A DNA stretch of 64,000 nucleotides from an uncultured Burkholderiaceae bacterium. GTDB lineage: Bacteria > Pseudomonadota > Gammaproteobacteria > Burkholderiales > Burkholderiaceae. Each line of letters opens with the position of its first letter. The first letter of the stretch is position 1. Where the stretch lies: the NCBI GenBank assembly GCA_937871985.1, contig CALMPB010000382.1, positions 6,093-70,092 of the forward strand, in the 5' to 3' direction. The translations under genes were made by a program, and so were the position numbers. A model generated the notes under the pieces. The model had not been told where the DNA came from and made no database searches. It worked only from the letters and a program-made list of their open reading frames with translations. This document shows, one piece after another, positions 49,332 to 57,840 of this stretch.

Positions 49332-50438
49332 ATGAACACAAATCCGGACACCCACCATATCGATCGAGCGGCACTGGCCGAAGATGCAAAAGCGCTCCAC
49401 CTGATGCAGTTCTGGGAAGAGCGAACCGATATCGAACTAAGGACTCCACGCGCCACAGCTCAACCCTTCCGTTGGAAATGGGCTGACATTGAGCCAAGGT
49501 TGCGCGTCGCATCGCGAACCGTGCCAATCGAAGAATGCGAACGCCGAGCCCTGCTCTTCGCAAATCCGGGGCTGCGCGGAAAGCCGTTTATCACCAACAC
49601 GCTTTTTGCGGCCTATTCGCTTTACAACCCCGGAGAAAGGGCCCCGGTGCATCGGCACACTCCTTGCGCAAGCCGCTTCGTATTAGACGGAGACGGCGGC
49701 TATACCGTGGTCGAAGGAGAAAAGCTTCAAATGGCGCGCGGCGATCTTGTCATTACCCCTAACGGCACATGGCACGACCACGGCAACGATGGGGAAAACG
49801 CCATCATCTGGGTCGATGTGCTTGACGTACCTATGGTCGAGGCGTTCAACGCAACAATCTTCGAATTCGACTATGTGGATGCCGACGGCAAGAGCGTCTC
49901 GTATCAGGCCCGTAAACACACAAACGGATATTCAACGGCCATGTACGCAACGGGCGGCATCATGCCAGTAAACGTGGATCATCAACGTGGCCTCAACCGC
50001 CACTCCCCTATGTTTCTATACCGATGGGCCGATACTAAAAAGGCCCTGCATGCCATGCGCAAACACTATATCGACCCGCACGACGGTGTCATGGTCGAAT
50101 ACGTCGATCCAACCGATGGTACATCGGTAATGCAAACGATGGCATTCCGCTGCCAGTTGCTGGATGCCGGCATGAGGACGTTACCCCAGCGCAGGATGTC
50201 TTCCGCCCTTTACGTAGTGCTGGAAGGAGAAGGTAAAACCGAAATCGATGGGCAGACGCTGGACTGGAAACGCAACGACGTCATCGCAGTTCCCTCATGG
50301 ACCTGGTACCGGCATTGCGTCACCGGCTCTGAACCTGCAGTCCTATATTCCGTCAGTGATGAAGTCGCCGCCAGGAAACTTGGGTACTACCAACGGGAAA
50401 TCCGCAACCATGTGGGCGACGTTCTAAAAACGCTCTAA
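49332..50438 (+). CDS. Bicupin ring-cleavage dioxygenase (gentisate/salicylate/1-hydroxy-2-naphthoate family)
   Basis: A 368-residue Fe(II) extradiol-type dioxygenase with two cupin domains. The N-terminal cupin has the metal ligands HRH (His107, His109) in APVHRHTPCASRFVLDGDGG and His148 in TWHDHG. The C-terminal cupin (about residues 265-350) is catalytically reduced, as usual. Members cleave the ring between the carboxyl- and hydroxyl-bearing carbons of gentisate, salicylates or 1-hydroxy-2-naphthoate. The substrate cannot be read from sequence; the neighbouring lactone-hydrolase and maleylacetate-reductase genes argue against plain gentisate. GGAGG precedes the ATG, and the gene follows a strong promoter. 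Confidence 0.85.
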   Translation: MNTNPDTHHIDRAALAEDAKALHLMQFWEERTDIELRTPRATAQPFRWKWADIEPRLRVASRTVPIEECERRALLFANPGLRGKPFITNTLFAAYSLYNPGERAPVHRHTPCASRFVLDGDGGYTVVEGEKLQMARGDLVITPNGTWHDHGNDGENAIIWVDVLDVPMVEAFNATIFEFDYVDADGKSVSYQARKHTNGYSTAMYATGGIMPVNVDHQRGLNRHSPMFLYRWADTKKALHAMRKHYIDPHDGVMVEYVDPTDGTSVMQTMAFRCQLLDAGMRTLPQRRMSSALYVVLEGEGKTEIDGQTLDWKRNDVIAVPSWTWYRHCVTGSEPAVLYSVSDEVAARKLGYYQREIRNHVGDVLKTL

Positions 50439-50479
50439 GCCCGGCGTTTCATTACTCACACTCATCGACAGGAAAAGAC

Positions 50480-51187
50480 ATGTCCAGCCAATCTCAGTGG
50501 AAAAAAATCGACTTTGATGACGTAAGCATAGACGTTCATATTACAACCCCCACTCACACTCCCGTACGCGGAGGGATCGTCATGCTGCATGAAATCTTCG
50601 GCATAAACAAAGCCATGCAACAAAAAGCCGAAAAATTCGCCGATGCCGGCTATCTCGTTGCTATGCCGGATCTATTTTGGCGCTCCGAACGGCGGATCAA
50701 TCTTGGGTATGACGAACAAGACAGGAAAAAGGGGTTCAGCCTCATGCAGGAGCTTTCATTCGCAAAAAGCATCCACGACATTATCGCGGTCGGATCCTGG
50801 GTCAACAAACAACAAAACTGTGTGGAGCGCGTCGGAACGCTAGGGTTTTGCATAGGTGGAAAACTGGCCGTCCTTGCTGGAGCACACAAACCGTTCAAGG
50901 CGGCTATTGCTCTGTATGGCGTAAAGCTCGATGACAATACGGATCTGCTGCGGCGATATCCCGTTCCCATTCAAGTCCATGTAGGCGACAACGATGCCCA
51001 TATACCTATAGAAGCCAGCCTGAATGTGCAACAAGCCCTGCAAGAATCCGCTGCGGGAGAGATCTTCATTTATTCCGGCGCCCAACACGGATTCTTCAAC
51101 GCCTCACGCACAGACACATACGACCCGCAAGCCGCCGAACTCGCACAAACACGTGTGCTTCAGTTTCTCGATGGAGCACTGGCATGA
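50480..51187 (+). CDS. Dienelactone hydrolase family protein
   Basis: A 235-residue alpha/beta hydrolase. The Cys-Asp-His triad of dienelactone hydrolases is visible: Cys124 in LGFCIGGKLA, Asp170 or Asp172 in VGDNDAHIP, His203 in GAQHGFF; Glu38 in HEIFG is the activating Glu. It should open an enol-lactone produced from the ring-cleavage product. It lies 41 bp after the dioxygenase and overlaps the next gene by 4 bp (ATGA). Confidence 0.9.
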   Translation: MSSQSQWKKIDFDDVSIDVHITTPTHTPVRGGIVMLHEIFGINKAMQQKAEKFADAGYLVAMPDLFWRSERRINLGYDEQDRKKGFSLMQELSFAKSIHDIIAVGSWVNKQQNCVERVGTLGFCIGGKLAVLAGAHKPFKAAIALYGVKLDDNTDLLRRYPVPIQVHVGDNDAHIPIEASLNVQQALQESAAGEIFIYSGAQHGFFNASRTDTYDPQAAELAQTRVLQFLDGALA

Positions 51188-52260
51188 ACACGTTCCCACT
51201 TGATCTGCCTGTAATCCGAGCCCGTTTCGGTGCAGGCTGCGCAACTTCTGACCTTAACGCCGCAATTGTGCATTCTGGAAACAGTAGAGCCCTAGTCATA
51301 AGCACAGAAAAAGGCGCCGAACGCTATCGCCCACTTATAGAGTCTTTAAAGGAGAACTGCGTTGGCACCTTCAATAAGGCGCGGCCGCATTGTCCTGTGG
51401 ACGTTGCCATGCAGGCATTAAGAAGCTTCATCCTCGCTGATGCGGACTGCGTCGTTGCCATCGGAGGCGGGTCAACACTGGGACTGGGTAAATTCATTGC
51501 AGCGCAAACCGGTAAACCGTGGTTCGCAATCCCCACCACGTTTTCGGGCTCCGAGATGACCTCGCTGTATGGCGTCAAAATCGACAGCGAAAAGCGAACC
51601 CGTAAAAACGCGGCCTGCCGGGCAACAGCCGTTTTTTACGATGCCAATATTGCCGCTACCCTGCCTGCGCACGAAACCGCAGCGACCGGAATGAACTGCC
51701 TTGCCCATTGCGTCGAAGCTCTATACGCCCCCACATCCAATCCGCTTGCGAGACAACTGGGCATCGAAGCGGCTGCAATACTTAACCGCACACTGCCGCA
51801 ATGTGCCGAAAACCCGGTCAACCAGCAGGCGCGGCAAGAGGCCCTGTATGCCGGCTTTACCGGTGGCCTATTGGTAGAGATGGTGGGTATCGGCATGCAC
51901 CACAAAATCTGCCATGTCATAGGAGGGCACTACGACATCCCACATGCCGATTCCAATAGTGCAGTACTGCCGCACGTACTTGCCTTCAACCAGGGCTCCT
52001 TGGGAACAATCGGCGCTGCGCTTGCCAATGCCTTAGAGGCCAGCACCGCAGCAGCGGGAGCCTATGCACTGGCAAAGCGCCTCGGTGTTCCACTCAGTTT
52101 GCGTGAACTGGGCGTACGCCATCATCATTTGCCCGCCCTGGCAAGCGAAAGCGCACATCACATCCAGCACAACCCACGGGCATTCACCGAAAACAATCTG
52201 CTTGAGATCCTGGAGCAGGCCTGGCATGGAAGTCCACCCGATTGCTTAGGCAACAACTAG
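51184..52260 (+). CDS. Maleylacetate reductase family protein (iron-type alcohol dehydrogenase fold)
   Basis: A 358-residue NAD(P)H-dependent enzyme. The nucleotide-binding motif is GGGSTLGLGKFIA at residues 94-106, and the block IPTTFSGSEMTSLYGV near residues 116-131 is typical of maleylacetate reductases. Later ones are HCVEALYAP and GGLLVEMVGIGMHHKICHVIGGHYDIPHAD, carrying the active-site histidines. Family members reduce the carbon-carbon double bond of maleylacetate to give 3-oxoadipate. Here the natural substrate may be maleylacetate or a maleylpyruvate-like keto acid. Starts inside the stop of the hydrolase gene, hence translationally coupled. Confidence 0.9.
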   Translation: MNTFPLDLPVIRARFGAGCATSDLNAAIVHSGNSRALVISTEKGAERYRPLIESLKENCVGTFNKARPHCPVDVAMQALRSFILADADCVVAIGGGSTLGLGKFIAAQTGKPWFAIPTTFSGSEMTSLYGVKIDSEKRTRKNAACRATAVFYDANIAATLPAHETAATGMNCLAHCVEALYAPTSNPLARQLGIEAAAILNRTLPQCAENPVNQQARQEALYAGFTGGLLVEMVGIGMHHKICHVIGGHYDIPHADSNSAVLPHVLAFNQGSLGTIGAALANALEASTAAAGAYALAKRLGVPLSLRELGVRHHHLPALASESAHHIQHNPRAFTENNLLEILEQAWHGSPPDCLGNN

Positions 52261-52289
52261 AAAACCACAATTATCAATGGAGAGACAAT

Positions 52290-53651
52290 ATGACAACCAC
52301 GACCGATATCGAGGCATACATAGACGAGAAACCCTTAAGCCGCCTCCAGTTACGAGCCATACTGCTTTGCGCACTAGTTGCCCTGCTGGATGGCTTTGAT
52401 ACTCAGGCAATTGCCTTCGTAGCTCCTATCCTCGCCAAAGCATGGATTATCGAAGTCACCAGCTTCGGGGTGGTATTCGGAGCCGGTCTATTGGGATTGG
52501 CGATTGGCTCATTGGTCATGGGGCCGCTGGCTGACAAATGGGGACGAAAAAGCGTAATTGTCGTGGCCTGCGCCATGTTTGGCATTTTCAGCCTTGCCAC
52601 TGCGTTCACGGGTGGCATAACCAGTTTGATTATTTTGCGGTTCCTCACAGGCTTGGGCCTGGGCGGCGCCGTACCAAACCTGATCGCCCTGACATCAGAA
52701 TACTCCCCAAAGCGGCACCGCACATTCCTGACCACATTGATGTGGGCAGGCTTTCCGCTCGGAGCAGTCATCGGCGGCCTGGTCTCGTCACGGCTTATCC
52801 CAGCCTTCGGCTGGCACTCAGTGTTTTTGGCGGGAGGCGCCATGCCACTAGTTTTGGCAATATGCCTAGCTATCTGGCTGCCCGAATCCATCCGTTATCT
52901 AGCCACTCAACATCACAAGCGCAGCGCTTTCGACAAGCTGATAGATAAGCTGGCGCCAAGCTTGCAACACGCTAACGTGTTTATTCAGGATAAACCTCAG
53001 GCCCAGACGAAAGTGCCTGTGCGGGAAGTATTCTCCGGCGGCAGAATACCGGGAACCCTATTGCTATGGGTAGTATTCTTCTCCAATCTGCTGATTCTGT
53101 ATTTCCTTATAAACTGGCTGCCCTATGTATTGCGCCAGGCCGGCCTTGCCATCGAACAGGCCATCATCGGAACCGTTGTTCTCAATGCAAGCGGCATCGC
53201 GGGGGGGCTTGTCCTTGGAAAGCTTGTCGACCAACAAGGGCCTTTCCGCATACTGCCAGCCAGCTATATCCTGGCAACTTTATCGATTGCGGCAATCGGC
53301 TACGCCCCCGCCCACATAGCCTTCAGTCTCGGAGCCATTGCGCTTGCCGGATTTTTTGTCATCGGCACCCAATTTTGCATGAACGCACTTGCCGCCAACT
53401 ACTACCCAACCAGCTCACGCGCGTCGGGCATCGGACTGGCTTTCAGCGTCGGGCGCATAGGATCAATCCTGGGCCCAGTAATCGGCGGCTTCATCCTGGC
53501 CAACAATTGGTCCACATCGGCTCTCTTCAACCTTTCAGCCATTCCAGCCTTAATCTGTGCCTACGCCGTCTGGCAAATAGCAAGACTACGGCAACAAGCC
53601 CCGGCCAATAAGCTACCCCCTCATCGTGTTTGCTCCGATACCAAGGCCTAA
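52290..53651 (+). CDS. AAHS-family aromatic acid:H+ symporter (MFS)
   Basis: A 453-residue MFS permease of the aromatic acid/H+ symporter group (PcaK, BenK, GenK). The early DGFDTQAIAFVAP block (residues 35-47) contains the Asp typical of this group, the conserved loop is MGPLADKWGRKSVIV near residues 76-90, and ASGIGLAFSVGRIGSILGP is in the second half. It likely imports the substrate of the dioxygenase. The ATG at 52290 is preferred to one at 52242 because GGAGAGA precedes it. Last gene of the operon. Confidence 0.9.
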   Translation: MTTTTDIEAYIDEKPLSRLQLRAILLCALVALLDGFDTQAIAFVAPILAKAWIIEVTSFGVVFGAGLLGLAIGSLVMGPLADKWGRKSVIVVACAMFGIFSLATAFTGGITSLIILRFLTGLGLGGAVPNLIALTSEYSPKRHRTFLTTLMWAGFPLGAVIGGLVSSRLIPAFGWHSVFLAGGAMPLVLAICLAIWLPESIRYLATQHHKRSAFDKLIDKLAPSLQHANVFIQDKPQAQTKVPVREVFSGGRIPGTLLLWVVFFSNLLILYFLINWLPYVLRQAGLAIEQAIIGTVVLNASGIAGGLVLGKLVDQQGPFRILPASYILATLSIAAIGYAPAHIAFSLGAIALAGFFVIGTQFCMNALAANYYPTSSRASGIGLAFSVGRIGSILGPVIGGFILANNWSTSALFNLSAIPALICAYAVWQIARLRQQAPANKLPPHRVCSDTKA

Positions 53652-53686
53652 AAACCGCGGCCCCATAAAGCCCCTTTAACGCTCAT

Positions 53687-53718
53687 CCCCTGGATTGGCT
53701 CGATAGCCAGCCCAGGGG
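53687..53718 (+). terminator. Hairpin after the aromatic-degradation operon
   Basis: CCCCTGG pairs with CCAGGGG, and the inner TGGCT pairs with AGCCA across a mismatch, about 35 bp after the transporter stop. No T-run follows, so it may need Rho or act only as a stability element. Confidence 0.5.
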
Positions 53719-53868
53719 TTCGTTCGTATGGAAAAAGCTCCCCTTATGCCACCCAGGGCTCGCCACAACAACGGTCTTTCACGCCTCTATATCTCCCTGA
53801 ATTGCTACAGAACTGTTGTTTTTAAGGCAACTGTCAGAATAATTTAAGGTAAATGACAGAATATCTAT

Positions 53869-53896
53869 TTGTATATATTTTCAATATGAATAGAAT
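53869..53896 (+). promoter_or_regulatory. Predicted promoter of the siderophore receptor gene
   Basis: TTGTAT (53869-53874) and TAGAAT (53891-53896) with a 16-base spacer lie in an A/T-rich stretch. Related TGTCAGAAT and TGACAGAAT direct repeats lie upstream (about 53832-53862) and may be an activator site. The Fur-like box starts 13 bp downstream of the -10. Confidence 0.45.
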
Positions 53897-53908
53897 GGCA
53901 CCACTTAA

Positions 53909-53923
53909 CAATAATGATTCGCA
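53909..53923. promoter_or_regulatory. Candidate Fur box upstream of the siderophore receptor
   Basis: CAATAATGATTCGCA matches the Fur 7-1-7 consensus TGATAATGATTATCA at 11 of 15 positions. It follows the predicted -10 and lies 26 bp before the GTG start, so iron-bound Fur would block transcription. Confidence 0.65.
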
Positions 53924-53948
53924 TCTTTAAGAAGGGAGTAAGTAAAAA

Positions 53949-56243
53949 GTGTCCGTTCAGTGTAAATCGCCGTCGTCGTTCCTGCGCGGCAACATGGTTG
54001 GCAGCCTGGCCACGGCCATCGCCACCCCCGCCCTATTCATCACGCCGTTCGCGGCAATGGCGCAAACCAGCAACGCCGGCAATGTTTCCGAACTCGCCCC
54101 CGTCAAGGTTCAAGGCCAGGCTCCGGACAGCTACAACGTCAAGGATTCCGCGTCCGACAAATTCACCGCGCCGCTGCTCGACACAGCCAAATCGGTGCAA
54201 GTCATTCCGAAGGCTCTCATCGAGAACCAGGCCGCCACCAGCCTGACCGACGTCCTGCGCAACTCGCCGGGCATCTCGTTCGGCGCCGGCGAAGGCGGCA
54301 ACCCGCTGGGCGACCGCCCCTTCATCCGCGGCTACGACGCTCAAAGCAGCACCTACGTGGACGGCATGCGCGACATCGGCTCCACCTCGCGTGAAGTGTT
54401 CAACCTGGAACAGGTCGAGGTCATCAAGGGTTCGGACGGCGCCTACGGCGGGCGCGGCGGCGCGGGCGGCAGCATCAACCTCATCAGCAAGACCGCCAAG
54501 GCCAGCAATTTCACCAATGCCAGCCTGGGCCTGGGCACCGACAACTACTACCGCGGCACCGTCGACAGCAATTGGCTGCTCAACGACAACACGGCCTTCC
54601 GCCTCAACGCCATGTACCACGACGCCGACGTCGCGGGACGCGATACGGTCAAGAACAACCGCTGGGGCGTTGCGCCCACCATCACCTTCGGCCTGGGCTC
54701 GCCCACCCGTGTAACGCTCAGCTACTACCACCTGCAAACAGACGATATTCCGGATAGCGGGATTCCCTACGCCTACCCCTCTTCGTGGATCGGCGCCAAA
54801 AACAACGGCAAAGCCGGCTTTGATCCGACCCGTACCAGCGCCGGCCCCGCCGATGTGGACCGCAACAATTTCTATGGTCTGTCCAGCGACTATCGCAAGA
54901 CCACCAGCGATATGGCCACCGTAGGAATCGAACACGATTTCAACGACAACCTCACCTTGCGCAACACCACGCGCTACACGTATTCCGACCAGAAATACGT
55001 CTGGACCCAGCCCGACGACAGCCAAGGCAACGTGCTCGCCGGCCTGGTGTGGCGGCGCGCCAATACCCGTGTCAGCGACGTCAACAGCATCGCCAACCAA
55101 ACCGAACTCGTCGGCAAGGCCGTTACGGGCTCGATCAAGCACAGCTTCAATGCGGGCGTGGAAATTTCCCAGGAAAAAGGCACGAAAGACTCGTTGCTGG
55201 TCAATCGAGGCTCCGGCACCCTGGGCTCGTCAAACAGCTGCAACGCAGGCGTTGGCGCGGCATCGGGCTATAACTGCACCAGCTTGTACAACCCCAATCC
55301 CAACGATCCATGGGTCAATACGCTCAGCGGCGGCCGTGCCGGCAATCCCACCGACAGCAAGGTCACGACCAAGTCCATCTACGCGTTCGACTCTCTCGAT
55401 TTCAACGAACACTGGCACGCGGGCCTGGGCCTGCGCGTGGACAATTATTCGTCCTCGCTCAAGTCCAGCAGCTCCGACCTGAGCCGCGACGACACGCTGA
55501 TCAACTATCAATTGGGCCTGGTCTACAAGCCGGTTGATAACGGCAGCTTCTACATCTCCTATGCCACATCGTCCACGCCGTTCAATGCATCGGCTGGCGA
55601 AGGCAGCGACTCGTCCCTACCGGGACGCGGCACCACCGGTCTGAACGCCGCCGACATGGCGCCGGAAAAAAACCGCACCATCGAGCTCGGCACCAAATGG
55701 GATGTGCTTAACAAAAGCCTCAGCCTGAGCGCCGCGGTGTTCCGCACCGAAACCACCAACGCCCGCGTCACGCTTGCCAACGGCGACTATCAAATGGCCG
55801 GCAAGAAGCGCGTGGACGGTTTCGAACTGGGCTTTTCGGGCGCCATCACGCCCAAATGGCAGATTTTCGGTGGCTACACTTTCCTGAACGGCAAGCTTAC
55901 GGATGCCGGCCCCAACTCGGCCGATACGGGCAACCAGTTCCCGAACACGCCGAAAAACAGCTTCAGCCTGTGGACCAGCTACAAGGTCATGCCTCAGTTC
56001 ACGGTCGGCGCTGGCGCTTACTATGTAGGCAAGCAGTACGGCAATACGGCCAACACCGTCTACGTCCCGTCGTACTGGCGCTTCGACGCCATGGCCGGCT
56101 ATCAGTTCAACAAGCACGTAAACGTTCAGCTCAACGTATTCAACGTCTTTGATAAAACGTATTACGATAAAGCGTATGCTGCCCACTATGTCAGCATTGC
56201 TCCGGGACGTTCGGCGGTTCTCAACCTGAACCTGTCGTACTAA
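53949..56243 (+). CDS. TonB-dependent siderophore receptor (catecholate/Fiu type)
   Basis: A 764-residue outer-membrane receptor. It has a signal peptide ending near AAMAQT (residues 34-37), a plug domain with VIPKALIENQAATSLTDVLRN and NPLGDRPFIRGYD, and EVIKGSDGAYGGRGGAGGSINL closing the plug, then a 22-strand barrel ending in a C-terminal aromatic (LNLNLSY). The plug sequence and length are like Fiu/PiuA-type catecholate-iron receptors. It imports ferric siderophores or xenosiderophores, driven by TonB-ExbBD. It starts with GTG behind GAAGGGAG; no upstream ATG is better. Downstream comes the Sel1-repeat gene that often accompanies PiuA. Confidence 0.93.
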   Translation: MSVQCKSPSSFLRGNMVGSLATAIATPALFITPFAAMAQTSNAGNVSELAPVKVQGQAPDSYNVKDSASDKFTAPLLDTAKSVQVIPKALIENQAATSLTDVLRNSPGISFGAGEGGNPLGDRPFIRGYDAQSSTYVDGMRDIGSTSREVFNLEQVEVIKGSDGAYGGRGGAGGSINLISKTAKASNFTNASLGLGTDNYYRGTVDSNWLLNDNTAFRLNAMYHDADVAGRDTVKNNRWGVAPTITFGLGSPTRVTLSYYHLQTDDIPDSGIPYAYPSSWIGAKNNGKAGFDPTRTSAGPADVDRNNFYGLSSDYRKTTSDMATVGIEHDFNDNLTLRNTTRYTYSDQKYVWTQPDDSQGNVLAGLVWRRANTRVSDVNSIANQTELVGKAVTGSIKHSFNAGVEISQEKGTKDSLLVNRGSGTLGSSNSCNAGVGAASGYNCTSLYNPNPNDPWVNTLSGGRAGNPTDSKVTTKSIYAFDSLDFNEHWHAGLGLRVDNYSSSLKSSSSDLSRDDTLINYQLGLVYKPVDNGSFYISYATSSTPFNASAGEGSDSSLPGRGTTGLNAADMAPEKNRTIELGTKWDVLNKSLSLSAAVFRTETTNARVTLANGDYQMAGKKRVDGFELGFSGAITPKWQIFGGYTFLNGKLTDAGPNSADTGNQFPNTPKNSFSLWTSYKVMPQFTVGAGAYYVGKQYGNTANTVYVPSYWRFDAMAGYQFNKHVNVQLNVFNVFDKTYYDKAYAAHYVSIAPGRSAVLNLNLSY

Positions 56244-56268
56244 GCACCCAACCCGCGGGCTTCGCTTT

Positions 56269-56303
56269 CCGGGCCGGCCGCCATATCTTGGCGGCCGGCC
56301 CGG
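56269..56303. terminator. Strong GC hairpin between the receptor and the Sel1 gene
   Basis: CGGGCCGGCCGCC pairs with GGCGGCCGGCCCG (stem of 13-14 bp, loop 7 bases), 26 bp after the receptor stop and 21 bp before the Sel1 gene. There is no T-run, so it may attenuate or protect rather than fully terminate between the two genes. Confidence 0.5.
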
Positions 56304-56323
56304 CTTCGTTACACAAACCAGAC

Positions 56324-57058
56324 ATGAACAAGATCAGCATCGAACAATTCAACGCAGCTACACCGGAAGAGTTCGCGGCAATCCTGAACGGACCGCCCGA
56401 AATCGCCGCCCGCTGGCTGGCCACCGCCGCCGAACACGGCATTGCCGACGCCCAGTTGCGCTACGGGCAAATGCTGCTGGAAGGGCTTGGCCTGGAACGC
56501 AATCCCGAACAAGCCCTGAACTGGTTCAAGGCCGCCGCCGAATCCGCCGATGCCATGGCCATGAACATGGTTGGGCGATGCTACGAAAACGGCTGGGGCG
56601 TCGAACCCGACATGGCCATCGCCACCTACTGGTTCCGCCGCGCCGCCGCCAATGGCTCCGATTGGGGCATGTACAACTACGCCACCTCGCTGACTCTGGG
56701 ACGCGGCACGCCGCCCGACCGCGCGCAAGCCTTCATGTGGCTGACGAAAGCCACAGAAATGGGGCATGCGAAGTCCATGAATATTGTGGGAGGCTTTTAC
56801 GAAGACGGCTGGGAAGTCGCCGCCGACCAGAACATCGCTTTCGATTACTACCGCCGCGCCGCGCAAGGCGGCGACTTCCGCGGTCAGTTCAATTACGGCC
56901 GCCTGCTGGCCGAACGCGGGCAAATCGGCGAAGCCGTCGCCTGGCTGAGGCGCGTGCCCGAAACCGCCACGCCCGGCTTCATGCAAAAGCTGCGGCAGTT
57001 CCTGCGCAACTCCCCGCAGGCGGAGCTGCAGGCGCTGGAAGCCTCCATCCAGGGCTAG
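56324..57058 (+). CDS. Sel1-like repeat protein
   Basis: A 244-residue soluble protein built from Sel1/TPR-like helical repeats. Recognisable units are ADAQLRYGQMLLEGLGLERN, MAMNMVGRCYENGWGVEPDM and KSMNIVGGFYEDGWEVAADQ, spaced by about 36 residues. Such repeats mediate protein contacts. In Pseudomonas aeruginosa a Sel1/TPR gene lies beside piuA and piuC; here it follows the receptor directly and piuC is missing. ATG 56324 is used, since the upstream in-frame extension falls within the hairpin. Confidence 0.87.
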   Translation: MNKISIEQFNAATPEEFAAILNGPPEIAARWLATAAEHGIADAQLRYGQMLLEGLGLERNPEQALNWFKAAAESADAMAMNMVGRCYENGWGVEPDMAIATYWFRRAAANGSDWGMYNYATSLTLGRGTPPDRAQAFMWLTKATEMGHAKSMNIVGGFYEDGWEVAADQNIAFDYYRRAAQGGDFRGQFNYGRLLAERGQIGEAVAWLRRVPETATPGFMQKLRQFLRNSPQAELQALEASIQG

Positions 57059-57146
57059 CCTCCTGCCGTTGAATACTTGCGTCATTCAAGGCTCGATGGA
57101 AGCGGCATTGAACCAACGCCGCGAACACGCTTGCGCCAGGCCTGCG

Positions 57147-57578
57147 CTAAAGAGTCAGTATGCTCAGCCCCCGCACCATGGTCTTGAGCTGCGCATACAA
57201 AGCCCCCTGCTCCGTCCCGCCGATCTCGGCCAGCATGGCGGCCTCTACCTCGACGACCGCCGCATCGCATTTTTTCAATAGAGCCAGGCCTTCCGGAGTC
57301 AAGCCTATTTGAATGATGCGCCCATGATTGGAGGGCGATTTCCGGGCGATCCAGCCCCGTTGCTCCATGGTCTTGACCATTTCATTGGCCGACTGGGGAG
57401 ACACCATCGACCGCTCGGCCAATTGCGCATTGGAAAGCTGGCCGTGCTTGCGAAATACGGACAGCGCCGTGTACTGCGCCGCGGTGATTCCCATTGGGGC
57501 AATGCTGTCGCGTATGCGGCGGCTCAACATATGGTCGAGCCGCCCGATTAAATAGGCAATGCCGCTTGGTTCGTCCAC
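57147..57578 (-). CDS. MarR-family transcriptional regulator
   Basis: A 143-residue winged-helix repressor. Dimer-forming terminal helices surround the HTH: ITAAQYTALSVFRKHGQLS, AQLAERSMVSPQSANEMVKT, then the wing GWIARKSPSNHGRIIQIGLT. GTG start at 57578 with an ideal AAAGGAG site. It is divergent from the feruloyl-CoA-synthetase-like gene and the 19-bp palindrome lies between them, so it resembles FerR/HcaR/CouR regulators that respond to hydroxycinnamoyl-CoA. Ligand is inferred from context. Confidence 0.9.
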   Translation of the reverse strand: MDEPSGIAYLIGRLDHMLSRRIRDSIAPMGITAAQYTALSVFRKHGQLSNAQLAERSMVSPQSANEMVKTMEQRGWIARKSPSNHGRIIQIGLTPEGLALLKKCDAAVVEVEAAMLAEIGGTEQGALYAQLKTMVRGLSILTL

Positions 57579-57659
57579 TCGTAACTCCTTTGGCTATTCA
57601 TTCTTCTGCCTGGCTAATTCTACTTGCCAGTCCATTTTTCTCGGTGTAGTATAAGCCAA

Positions 57660-57678
57660 ATATCAGGTAATCTGATAT
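57660..57678. promoter_or_regulatory. Palindromic operator for the MarR regulator
   Basis: ATATCAG-GTAAT-CTGATAT is a perfect 7-5-7 inverted repeat in the intergenic region between the marR-type gene and the CoA ligase gene. It is the expected length and symmetry for a MarR dimer site. Confidence 0.65.
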
Positions 57679-57840
57679 ATCGCATCAAAAAACTGCGGCG
57701 AAAATACATGGCGGGCTCCGCCCTGGCTGAGAGCAGCGCCAAAAACCAACAAGCTCGCGGCCAATGGCAACCCCATGCGCAGAGCGATAAAAAAACAATG
57801 GTTGTAATGCCTTCGCGGGCAAAGAACTCAGAGAGACAAC

